From: Lachnospiraceae bacterium
GTDB lineage: Bacteria > Bacillota > Clostridia > Lachnospirales > Lachnospiraceae
Direction: 5' to 3'
Assembly: GCA_021769135.1 (NCBI GenBank)
Contig: JAETTM010000008.1
Span: forward strand, 24,677 to 88,676
DNA length: 64,000 nucleotides
In this document: one piece after another, positions 43,105-50,747 of the stretch
Layout: each line of letters opens with the position of its first letter
How positions within the stretch are numbered: position 1 is the stretch's first letter
Program-made: the position numbers and the translations under genes
The notes under the pieces: generated by a model
Databases searched by the model: none
Told to the model about the DNA's origin: nothing
Seen by the model: the letters and a program-made list of their open reading frames with translations, nothing else

Positions 43105-44607
43105 TCATGTGGTCACATAATTTAAAGGAATCTTCACAGAAAATGTAGTTCCTTCCCCTTCCACGCTGGATGCTTTAATAGATCCCCTGTGCATCAGTAT
43201 GGCATTCCTCGTAATCGCCAGCCCTAGTCCGGTACCGCCGATTTCCCTGGAGTGGGATTTGTCCACCCTGTAAAACCTTTCATAAATATGCTCCAAAGCT
43301 TCCTGGGGGATACCGATGCCGGAATCCGCAATCTCCAAAGTGAAAAACTGATGGTCGGCATCCAGCACCACTTTCACCCATCCTTGTTCCCTGTTATACT
43401 TAATCGCATTTTCCACCAGATTGGTAATAATCAGGGACAGCTTCACCTCGTCCGCTTCCGCCGTAACCGCCCTCTTGCTCTCGAATACCACCTCGATATC
43501 GCGCTTTCTTGCAATCGGCCGCAGCCTTTTTAAAATAAGCTCCGTCAGCGCATTCACATCCACCACAGTCACGTTCATGGTGGCCACCGTCCTGTCCATT
43601 TTCACCATAGAAAGAAGGTCATTGATAATTTTGTCCTCCCTTTCTATCTCTTCCGCAATGTCCACCATAAATTCCCGGTATAGTTCCGCCGGTACGTTAT
43701 CCCCCTGGGCTAACAGCGAATCCGCCAGAACCTTTACGGAGGTTATGGGCGTCTTCAGTTCATGGGAAACATTGGCCACAAACTCCTGCCTGGACGTATC
43801 CACCACCTTCATCCGGTTCTGCAGTTCGTTAAAGGCATCCACAATATGCTCCGTTTCCAGATAGTCAGGAACCGAAATAGGCTCATCCTTATACCCTTCC
43901 TTCACTTCGCTGATGGCCTTTGCCACCCGCTCGAAGGGCTTCATCAATACATGGGATAACAAAAGGGCTATGGCGAAAATGGCCACCAACATCAATATCG
44001 CCAACAGCAATGCCCTCCGGCTCAGGATATCCAAAGTCACATTGATGCTATCCGTGGAAACATTGGTCAGCATCACCCCCAGCACTACGTCCTTCTTTTT
44101 CTCCATATCCTCCGGAGACGCATTGCCTGCAGCCGAGTCAGCGGCCGCCGTCTCGATAATCGGGGTCGTAATCTCTATATATCCATATTCCGCATCGTAA
44201 TTGGAGCCGCCCGTTCCTTCTTTCATACATTTAATGACCGACTCCGTAATCACCGTTTTCCCTTCGCTGGTCCCGTATGTATCCCTGATTACCTTCAGGC
44301 CGGAATTAATCACCATGATACGCCCGTCATACAGGTTGGAAATCTGCTCCAGTTCCGCGCTGACCACCTCCGAAGAGGTATCCGTCAGATAATTATAGGT
44401 TATAAGATGGTTCGCTATAATGTTTAACTGGTTCTGAACGTCGGAAGTCCTCACGCTGACCGCACGGTCCTCATAATTTTCTAATATCCCGTAGGTCAAA
44501 ATAATGCTGGGGATAATTCCAATCAAGAAAACAATAATAAAAATACGCGCCTTCAGGCTCCGCAATACTTTCAGCTGGCTTAAAATCTTTTTTAGCTTAA
44601 TATTCAT
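43105..44607 (-). CDS. Sensor histidine kinase (WalK/MtrB-like)
   Basis: 500 residues. One membrane helix lies near residues 20-45 and one near 200-220, with an extracellular sensor loop of about 150 residues between. HAMP follows (MKPFERVAKAISEVKEGYKD), then HisKA with the phospho-acceptor His in FVANVSHELKTPITSVKVLADS, and HATPase with N-box LIITNLVENAIKYN, G1 LEIADSGIGIPQ, F box YERFYRVDKSHS and G2 GGTGLGLAI. It is the cognate kinase of the OmpR-type regulator 46 bases upstream. The extracellular lipoprotein downstream could supply the signal input. The arrangement looks like WalKR, but without the usual yycH partners. Confidence 0.93.
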   Translation of the reverse strand: MNIKLKKILSQLKVLRSLKARIFIIVFLIGIIPSIILTYGILENYEDRAVSVRTSDVQNQLNIIANHLITYNYLTDTSSEVVSAELEQISNLYDGRIMVINSGLKVIRDTYGTSEGKTVITESVIKCMKEGTGGSNYDAEYGYIEITTPIIETAAADSAAGNASPEDMEKKKDVVLGVMLTNVSTDSINVTLDILSRRALLLAILMLVAIFAIALLLSHVLMKPFERVAKAISEVKEGYKDEPISVPDYLETEHIVDAFNELQNRMKVVDTSRQEFVANVSHELKTPITSVKVLADSLLAQGDNVPAELYREFMVDIAEEIEREDKIINDLLSMVKMDRTVATMNVTVVDVNALTELILKRLRPIARKRDIEVVFESKRAVTAEADEVKLSLIITNLVENAIKYNREQGWVKVVLDADHQFFTLEIADSGIGIPQEALEHIYERFYRVDKSHSREIGGTGLGLAITRNAILMHRGSIKASSVEGEGTTFSVKIPLNYVTT

Positions 44608-44653
44608 TACTGGGCTCCGTCAATTTATTACTATCTACCTTCTGCTGCTTCCC

Positions 44654-45337
44654 TTATGCATAGTAATATCCCACGCCCCACTTCGTATGCACATACTTCG
44701 GTTCGCTGGGATTGGCCTCAATCTTCTCCCTCAGCCGCCTGATATGCACATCCACCGTACGGACATCGCCGGGATAATCGCTGCCCCACACCAGCTTTAA
44801 CAGATTTTCCCTGCTGTACACTTTATTGGGGTTCAGCATAAGGAGCTCCAGCACCTCGAATTCTTTGGCCGTAAGGTTAATCTCTTTCCCATTGATATAC
44901 ACCCGCCGCCCTTCCCGGTCCAGACGCATATCTTTGCCTTCCAGAATGCTTTCCTCTTCCGCTTTATCTTTCCGGTTGGTCCGACGCATAATAGCTTTCA
45001 GCCTGGCCTTTACTTCCAGGATATTAAACGGTTTTGTAATATAATCATCGGCACCGTATTCCAGGCCCAGGATTTTGTCCATATCCTCCCCTTTTGCAGT
45101 CAGCATCACTACAGGAACATTGGAAAATTCCCGGATCTGCTGGCATACCTCGAATCCGGTCAGCTTCGGGAGCATCACGTCTAAAAGGATAATATCATAT
45201 TCGTTTTCCTTCGCCTTCTGCAGCGCTTCCTCCCCGTCATATGCGCAATCCACTTCCATCCCATCCTGCTCCAGGCTAAAACGGATTCCCTTTACAATCA
45301 GCTTCTCGTCGTCAACAACCAATACTCTCCTGCTCAT
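44654..45337 (-). CDS. OmpR/PhoB family response regulator
   Basis: 227 residues from the ATG at 45337, which overlaps the TGA of the comEA gene in ATGA; the ribosome site GAGGTG lies inside that gene's end. Receiver: VLVVDDEKLIVKGI with acidic residues, phospho-acceptor Asp in DIILLDVMLPKLTGFEVC, and Lys in DYITKPFNILEV. The C-terminal winged helix of the OmpR type has VYSRENLLKLVWGSDYPGDVRTVDVHIRRLREKIE. The protein pairs with the kinase immediately downstream. Translational coupling to the comEA gene suggests that its level follows that of the competence protein. Confidence 0.95.
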   Translation of the reverse strand: MSRRVLVVDDEKLIVKGIRFSLEQDGMEVDCAYDGEEALQKAKENEYDIILLDVMLPKLTGFEVCQQIREFSNVPVVMLTAKGEDMDKILGLEYGADDYITKPFNILEVKARLKAIMRRTNRKDKAEEESILEGKDMRLDREGRRVYINGKEINLTAKEFEVLELLMLNPNKVYSRENLLKLVWGSDYPGDVRTVDVHIRRLREKIEANPSEPKYVHTKWGVGYYYA

Positions 45338-46119
45338 TTCACACCTCTGACACAAATTCTGTCTTTCATTTTTTTAAACATGCCTTCTTTGATGCCTTCC
45401 ACTTCCATTATATCCTCAATCCGGGAAAATCCCCCGTTTTTCTCGCGGTAAGAAATAATGCTCTCCGCCCGGCTTTCCCCTATGCCCGGCAATGTAATTA
45501 ATTCCTGCTTCGTGGCCGTATTGATATCCACCAGCCCGTCTTCCCATCCATCGCTGCCGGGAGCGCCGCTTTCGCCCGTCATTTTTTCCCCCGCTTCATC
45601 CGCTGAAATTCCCGACGACAAGCCGGCATTCTTCCCTTCCCCTTCCTTTTCCGCCTTTTCCCAGGAAGGTATCTCTATTTTCCAACCGTCCTCCAGGACA
45701 TATGCCAGATTCACATAATCCGCCGCAGCGTCCTCCGTAAATCCGCCCGCCTCTTCCACCGCCTCATATACCCGGCTTCCTTTCGGCAGCTCATATACCC
45801 CCGGTTTCATCACTTCCCCGCAAATATGTACAAACAAGGTGGATTCCTCCACCCTTTCCCCCTGTACTCCCAAGGCTCCGCTTTCGCTCCCGTCCAAATC
45901 CGCCCCGGCGATTTCTCCCTTTTCTCCGAAGTTCCCGTCAGGAACGGCTCCCTGCGCTGCATCCATGCCGCCTGTTCCTTCTATGCTAACTAAATCTTCC
46001 GAATCCAACGAAAGCGTTTCCTTTTCACTGCATCCGGCCGCCCCCATCAGCATCCATGCCAAAACAACGGCAAAAAGGGCTCTCCTGCCTGCTTCAAACA
46101 AAATATCCTTTTTTCTCAT
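45334..46119 (-). CDS. comEA: ComEA-like helix-hairpin-helix DNA-binding lipoprotein with SLBB domain
   Basis: 261 residues from the ATG at 46119. A lipobox follows one helix (MLMGAAGCSEKE), so the protein is anchored outside the membrane. An SLBB/ComE soluble-ligand-binding domain comes next (FVHICGEVMKPGVYELPKGS), then a Gly/Ala/Glu-rich spacer, and a C-terminal helix-hairpin-helix: LVDINTATKQELITLPGIGE and GFSRIEDIMEVEGIKEGMFK. ComEA receives double-stranded DNA at the surface and hands it to ComEC. It is the first gene of the operon that ends with comEC. The spacer region is longer and more acidic than in Bacillus ComEA. Confidence 0.9.
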   Translation of the reverse strand: MRKKDILFEAGRRALFAVVLAWMLMGAAGCSEKETLSLDSEDLVSIEGTGGMDAAQGAVPDGNFGEKGEIAGADLDGSESGALGVQGERVEESTLFVHICGEVMKPGVYELPKGSRVYEAVEEAGGFTEDAAADYVNLAYVLEDGWKIEIPSWEKAEKEGEGKNAGLSSGISADEAGEKMTGESGAPGSDGWEDGLVDINTATKQELITLPGIGESRAESIISYREKNGGFSRIEDIMEVEGIKEGMFKKMKDRICVRGVK

Positions 46120-46240
46120 ACCGCACAGCTTCCTTTCCAAATAACGCGTGAACTGTTACACGCAAATCGGAAGACCCCTCTATGCGACTTGCTATTCCAT
46201 TGTAAAGTAAATATCCCTCTTTTACAAGTACCTTTTCGTC

Positions 46241-46672
46241 CTATTTCCATTTAAAAATAACAATTCCCGCTATTGCGATTCCCATGCCGATTACCTTCCG
46301 CCATTCCAACGGCTGCTTGTCCGTACCGAACCATCCCAACAGTTCAATCACATAAGCCACAATAAGCTGAGCAATAACAATTAACATCACCGCCTTTGCG
46401 GGTCCCAGCATGTCCATGCTCTTAATTACGGTGTAGGTAATCACCGCGCCGATAGCGCCGCCCAGAAGCATATATTTGGGCTCCACCTTCATCAACGTGC
46501 CAAAGGATGACCTGTCCGTAATCAGCCAGGCGGCCAGGCAGACTAAAAGGGCGCTGAACTGCACAAAAGCATTGGCCACCCAAATGCCCGATGTCTTTGT
46601 CACCTGGGTATTGAACACCCCCTGAATACTCATTAAAGCTCCGGATATCAATGCAATAAAAAATCCAATCAT
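46241..46672 (-). CDS. DMT family transporter, YdcZ type
   Basis: 142 residues from the ATG at 46672 (TTTGGAGGACCCAT before it); the frame is open upstream without a better site. About four to five hydrophobic helices cover the whole length: IGFFIALISGALMSIQGVFN, then ANAFVQFSALLVCLAAWLI and others. The start FFIALISGALMSIQGVFN is characteristic of the YdcZ/DUF606 subgroup of drug/metabolite transporters. The family commonly occurs as two half-size proteins or as one fused protein; only one half-size gene lies here, and it may work as a homodimer. The substrate is unknown. Confidence 0.85.
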   Translation of the reverse strand: MIGFFIALISGALMSIQGVFNTQVTKTSGIWVANAFVQFSALLVCLAAWLITDRSSFGTLMKVEPKYMLLGGAIGAVITYTVIKSMDMLGPAKAVMLIVIAQLIVAYVIELLGWFGTDKQPLEWRKVIGMGIAIAGIVIFKWK

Positions 46673-46759
46673 ATGGGTCCTCCAAATATCATTTTCTTTA
46701 CAAATGTACCTTAATATTTTTGCCCATATGATTGGAAAAGTATTCAACTATTTTTTATT

Positions 46760-48379
46760 TTATTCCCCCGTTTCTTCCTGCGCCTCCCTCCGCAGTTCTT
46801 CCTCATCCAGATATTCCACTTCATCCACGGTTTCTTCCTCTTCCTCGATTACCGTCTCCGTATATGGTTCCCCTGTCACTTGAGTCATAATCTTCTCCGA
46901 GAGCTGCCGCAGCCTGTCATTTGCATCGGCCCCATCCCATATCTGTGCAAAAGCGATTTCCAGCTCCACCCAGAAATTGCTTGTCTCCACCATTTTAGGC
47001 ATCGGCACCGATATCTCATATTCATTGACGAATTCCTGCAGATTAGCGTTTCCGTAATCCACGCCGTAGCGGGCCGCCACCTTCCCCGTCCGGGAATATA
47101 AGGTATCCGTATATTCGCAGGTAAGGAATCTGGCAAAATCCCTGGCCAGCTCCTGCTTGTCCGAATAGCCGTTTACCACTACGCAATTGGTCACCGAAAG
47201 GCTTCTGGTAAGCAGCTCCCCGTTAATATCCGGAACCGGGGCAATGCCGTATTCATAGGAAAAATTCCCGTTCTCCTTCGCCTCCTCCAGCTTGGCCACC
47301 GCATCCGTTGTCGCCACCGTATATACGATTTTCCCTTCGATAAAGTCATTCAGTACTTTTTCGTAGCTGATTTCTTTCGTATCCATTGAGAAAAATTGAT
47401 TCAATGCCTGATACACCTTCAAACAGTCGATGGCATCTTTATTGTAAATGTTCATATTCGCCGTATTATCGCCGGCCGCCCCGCCTACGTTCATGTAGTT
47501 TCCCACAAAAAAGAAATTATAAAAAATATCCGTCACATCCCATTTGAAGACCGCTTCCACCTGTTCCGGAGCATTGTACTCATTGGCAAAGTTGAGAATA
47601 TCGTCTATGGTAGCGGGAAGGATTCCCTTCACCCTTTCGTTCACCAGGGCTTCCATATCCTCTTTTGCGGCCTCTCCATCCGCCGCGGAATCCGTACCGC
47701 TTCCCTGCAGATTACCGTTATCCTGTGCCTCTTCATCCCCCTGGGCATTATCGCCCTCCTGACCGCTTCCGCCATCCTGGCTTTCCTCTTCCTCCGGCCC
47801 GTTTTCTTCGAAATCGGCCATTGCCGCTTCCCCTTCGGCAGCATCCCATTCCGCTTCTATCTGGCTTCCGGCGAATTCCTCCAGATATGTCCTATTGTAA
47901 AGCAGGGCGCTGGTTTCAAAATAGAAAGGATAACCTATCGCTTTATTTTTGTATGTTACTGCCAGACGAGCAGCATCCGGGTATTCTTCCTTAATATCCT
48001 CCCAGCTTTCCCCGCTTATAGGAGAAGCCAGCCCTGCCAGAAACGCCTTTTCCAAAGAATCGTTGCTGATGATATACAAATCCGGCATGTTTTCCGACCG
48101 GATGGAAGCCTTGTTAATCTCTTCCAGATACTCCAGTCCGGAAGCCAGTATCGGGATAACCCTCACGTCATGGGCTTCCCCATAAGCCACGGCCGCACTG
48201 CCCAGGTAATCGGCCAGGGTCTCGTCCGTATACCAAAAATAAATCGTTTCCTTTCCCCTGGAAAAGATACTTTCCTCCTGTTCCTGGCTGATTGTCTTCC
48301 CCGACAGGCCTACCACCGCCACCGCCGCCACGGCGCATGCCATGGCCGCCATTGTAAAAAGCCTTTTCTTAAGACCCAT
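46760..48379 (-). CDS. Extracellular solute-binding protein-like, with acidic insertion and no partner permease
   Basis: 539 residues. One N-terminal helix (MAAMACAVAAVAVVGLS) without a lipobox cysteine suggests membrane anchoring or cleavage. The family 1 solute-binding fold shows IYFWYTDETLADYLGSAAVAY, MPDLYIISNDSLEKAFLAGL, AIGYPFYFETSALLYN and SLSVTNCVVVNGYSDKQEL. An insertion of about 60 residues (about 185-245) rich in Glu, Gly, Gln and Asp, and a Glu-rich C-terminus (about 505-539), are unusual. No ABC permease or ATPase gene adjoins it. It may be a sensor or chaperone-like binding protein rather than part of an importer. The ligand is unknown. Confidence 0.8.
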   Translation of the reverse strand: MGLKKRLFTMAAMACAVAAVAVVGLSGKTISQEQEESIFSRGKETIYFWYTDETLADYLGSAAVAYGEAHDVRVIPILASGLEYLEEINKASIRSENMPDLYIISNDSLEKAFLAGLASPISGESWEDIKEEYPDAARLAVTYKNKAIGYPFYFETSALLYNRTYLEEFAGSQIEAEWDAAEGEAAMADFEENGPEEEESQDGGSGQEGDNAQGDEEAQDNGNLQGSGTDSAADGEAAKEDMEALVNERVKGILPATIDDILNFANEYNAPEQVEAVFKWDVTDIFYNFFFVGNYMNVGGAAGDNTANMNIYNKDAIDCLKVYQALNQFFSMDTKEISYEKVLNDFIEGKIVYTVATTDAVAKLEEAKENGNFSYEYGIAPVPDINGELLTRSLSVTNCVVVNGYSDKQELARDFARFLTCEYTDTLYSRTGKVAARYGVDYGNANLQEFVNEYEISVPMPKMVETSNFWVELEIAFAQIWDGADANDRLRQLSEKIMTQVTGEPYTETVIEEEEETVDEVEYLDEEELRREAQEETGE

Positions 48380-48459
48380 GTTCTTCTCCTAACCTTCAAA
48401 TATCATAACAGCTCAGCCTCACGGCTATCCTTTTACAAACTCCCTCATCCTAACCGAAA

Positions 48460-49653
48460 TCATAACATTTCCGCCAAACACCCATCCAATATATCCGCCA
48501 TTTCATCCACATGCTTCTTCCCGATAATCAATGGCGGCACAATCCGGATAATATTCGTTCCTGCATTGATGAGTATCAGCCCTTTCTCCATAGCCTTATT
48601 GATGATATCCCCCACCGGCCCTTTACACACCAGGCCCTGCATCAGGCCGACCCCTCTTCTGCCTTCTATCATATCATATTTTTCCACCAGTCCGTCCAGC
48701 TTTTCTTCCAGATATGGACTTATTTCATTGACATGCTCTAAGATTCCGTTTTCTTCAAACAAATCCAGCACTTTACAGATTGCCGCTCCGGCTAAAGGGT
48801 TGCCCCCATATGTCGTTCCGTGGTCGCCGCTGGTCAGCGAATTGGCCGCCACCCGCTCCGTCATAAGGAAAGCCCCTACCGGGATGCCGCAGCCCAAAGC
48901 TTTCGCCGTCATCATGATATCCGGCTTCACGCCATAACGCTGCCATGCATACATCATGCCGGTACGCCCCATGCCGCATTGGATTTCATCCAGGATAAGC
49001 AGGATATCCTTTTCTTCGCACAACCCTTTTACCCTTTCCATAAATTCTTTTTCGGCCGGATAAATCCCGCCTTCCCCTTGTACTGTCTCAAACATAACGG
49101 CGCATGTCTTATCCGTCACCAGTTCCCGGACGCTTTCAAAGCAATTCATTTTTGCAAATTTTATGTTCCCTATCATCGGCTCGAAGGCTTCCCTATATTT
49201 CGGGTTCCCCGTTACCGACAAAGCGCCCATGGTCCTTCCGTGGAAAGAATGCTCCATGGCTATAATTTCATGATCCTTATGTCCGTCCTTTAAATAGGCG
49301 TATTTCCTCGCCGCCTTTATGGCACCCTCCACCGCCTCCGCACCGCTGTTGGTAAAAAAGACCCTGTCCATGCCGGATACCGCCTTTAACTTTTTGGCCG
49401 CTTCTATGGCAGGCACGTTATAATAATAATTGGAGGTGTGTATTAATTTATCAATCTGCGCTTTCAGGGCATCGTTGTACGCCTTATTGTGATAGCCCAA
49501 AGCGAATACCGCAATTCCGGAAACAAAATCCAAGTACTTCTTCCCTTCGATATCGTATAGGTATACCCCTTCCCCTCTATCCAGCACCACCTGATATCTG
49601 TTATACGTATGAAGAAGGGCCCGTTCCGCTTCTGCTATATATTCTTTCATCAT
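48460..49653 (-). CDS. argD: Acetylornithine aminotransferase
   Basis: 397 residues from the ATG at 49653 (GGAAAGGATGTGG before it). Class III pyridoxal phosphate aminotransferase of arginine synthesis. Landmarks are VYLYDIEGKKYLDFVSGIAV, FFTNSGAEAVEGAIKAARKY, HSFHGRTMGALSVTGN, DEIQCGMGRTG with the cofactor Asp, and MTAKALGCGIPVGAF with the cofactor Lys. It follows argB by 79 bases on the same strand, the usual argJBD order. Between them lies a GCGGCCGC palindrome and an interspersed repeat. Assignment to argD over gabT-like enzymes rests on this neighbourhood and sequence length. Confidence 0.93.
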   Translation of the reverse strand: MMKEYIAEAERALLHTYNRYQVVLDRGEGVYLYDIEGKKYLDFVSGIAVFALGYHNKAYNDALKAQIDKLIHTSNYYYNVPAIEAAKKLKAVSGMDRVFFTNSGAEAVEGAIKAARKYAYLKDGHKDHEIIAMEHSFHGRTMGALSVTGNPKYREAFEPMIGNIKFAKMNCFESVRELVTDKTCAVMFETVQGEGGIYPAEKEFMERVKGLCEEKDILLILDEIQCGMGRTGMMYAWQRYGVKPDIMMTAKALGCGIPVGAFLMTERVAANSLTSGDHGTTYGGNPLAGAAICKVLDLFEENGILEHVNEISPYLEEKLDGLVEKYDMIEGRRGVGLMQGLVCKGPVGDIINKAMEKGLILINAGTNIIRIVPPLIIGKKHVDEMADILDGCLAEML

Positions 49654-49680
49654 AAAATCCACATCCTTTCCGTTCTGTCA

Positions 49681-49733
49681 AGTCAACCAAAGGTTGACTT
49701 TAAGCGGCCGCTTGGCTCGTTGCTCGCGGGAAT
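49681..49733 (-). repeat. Hairpin plus interspersed GCGAGCAACGAGCCAAG repeat, copy B
   Basis: AGTCAACC/GGTTGACT (49681-49699) is a perfect hairpin with loop AAA. Next to it AAGCGGCCGCTT and TTCCCGCGAGCAACGAGCC (minus strand) repeat the sequence at 36151-36200. The copy touches the argB stop codon and fills the argB-argD gap. Confidence 0.65.
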
Positions 49734-50620
49734 CATTCGTTCATGTCCTCATCTTTAATAATCGCCGTTCCTATCCCCCGGTTGGTAAAGATCTCCAAAA
49801 GCAGGCAATGGGGGATACGTCCGTCCAGTATATGCACCCTGCTCACCCCTTCGCGGATGGCGCTTGTACAATTAGCCAGCTTAGGCAGCATACCGCCTCC
49901 TATATAGCCCTCTTCAATCAGCCTTTCCGCATCGGATGCCCCCAGCCTTGAAATGAAAGAGGACTTATCGTTAATATCCTTATAAAGCCCTTCAATATCC
50001 GTAAGGAAAGCCAGCTTCTCCGCATGGACCGCTTTTGCAATCGCGCATGCCGCATCGTCCGCATTGATATTATATGTCTGAAATTCATCATCCAGCCCGA
50101 TAGGGGCCACGATAGGGAGAAAATCCTTTTCCAGCAAATCGTACAGTACCTTGGGGTTTACCTCTTTCACATCCCCTACAAAGCCGATATCTTTGCCATC
50201 GGAATATTTTTTATCCACTGTCAGAAGGCCGCCGTCCTTGCCGCTGATGCCTACCGCCTTTACGCCCAGTTCCTGCACCATTGTCACAAGGCTTTTATTC
50301 ACCTTGGAAAGGACCATTTCCGCAATTTCCATCGTCTCCCCGTCAGTGACCCGCAGGCCGTTTACAAACTGGGGTTCCTTCCCCACTTTTCCTACCCAGC
50401 GGCTGATTTCCTTCCCGCCTCCATGGACGATAATAGGCTTAAAGCCTACCAGCTTTAAAAGCGTTACGTCCTTGATTACATTCTTCTGCAGTTCCTCGTT
50501 GCTCATAGCGCTTCCGCCGTATTTGACCACAATAATCTTCCGGTTGAATTTCTGTATATAAGGGAGGGCTTCTATCAGGACCTCTGCCTTTCTTAATACT
50601 TCCGTCATGTTTTTATCCAT
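49733..50620 (-). CDS. argB: Acetylglutamate kinase
   Basis: 295 residues. Phosphorylates N-acetylglutamate in arginine synthesis. The amino acid kinase fold shows [54 protein letters not shown] and [20 protein letters not shown], then [24 protein letters not shown] at the end. Length is normal and the C-terminal allosteric-type RGIGTAI ending is present. A promoter and an 18-base palindrome lie upstream, meaning that argB is transcribed from its own start even though argJ, normally next door, is 12 kb away. Confidence 0.96.
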   Translation of the reverse strand: MDKNMTEVLRKAEVLIEALPYIQKFNRKIIVVKYGGSAMSNEELQKNVIKDVTLLKLVGFKPIIVHGGGKEISRWVGKVGKEPQFVNGLRVTDGETMEIAEMVLSKVNKSLVTMVQELGVKAVGISGKDGGLLTVDKKYSDGKDIGFVGDVKEVNPKVLYDLLEKDFLPIVAPIGLDDEFQTYNINADDAACAIAKAVHAEKLAFLTDIEGLYKDINDKSSFISRLGASDAERLIEEGYIGGGMLPKLANCTSAIREGVSRVHILDGRIPHCLLLEIFTNRGIGTAIIKDEDMNE

Positions 50621-50667
50621 AGCACCCGTATTTCCTTTCTTTGTATCATTCCTGCATATTCTTTCCT

Positions 50668-50724
50668 ATTTTAGTACGTCATGCGGTAAATGTACAGGGA
50701 AAAATGTTATTTTATGCAAAATAA
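50668..50724 (-). promoter_or_regulatory. argB promoter with 18-bp palindromic operator candidate
   Basis: On the minus strand TGTACA (plus 50691-50696) and TAAAAT (plus 50668-50673) are 17 bases apart. Just upstream, TTATTTT and AAAATAA (50707-50724) form a perfect palindrome around ATGC, 18 bases in all, the length and AT-richness of an ARG box. ArgR control is inference. Confidence 0.5.
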
Positions 50725-50747
50725 TTGTAACAGCTTATTATGCCTTT

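Noticed and set aside
47396..48937. A 513-codon open frame on the + strand opposite the solute-binding protein and argD
   Set aside because: It crosses the boundary of two well-supported minus-strand genes, has no ribosome site and no domain, and is explained by codon bias of the opposite strand.
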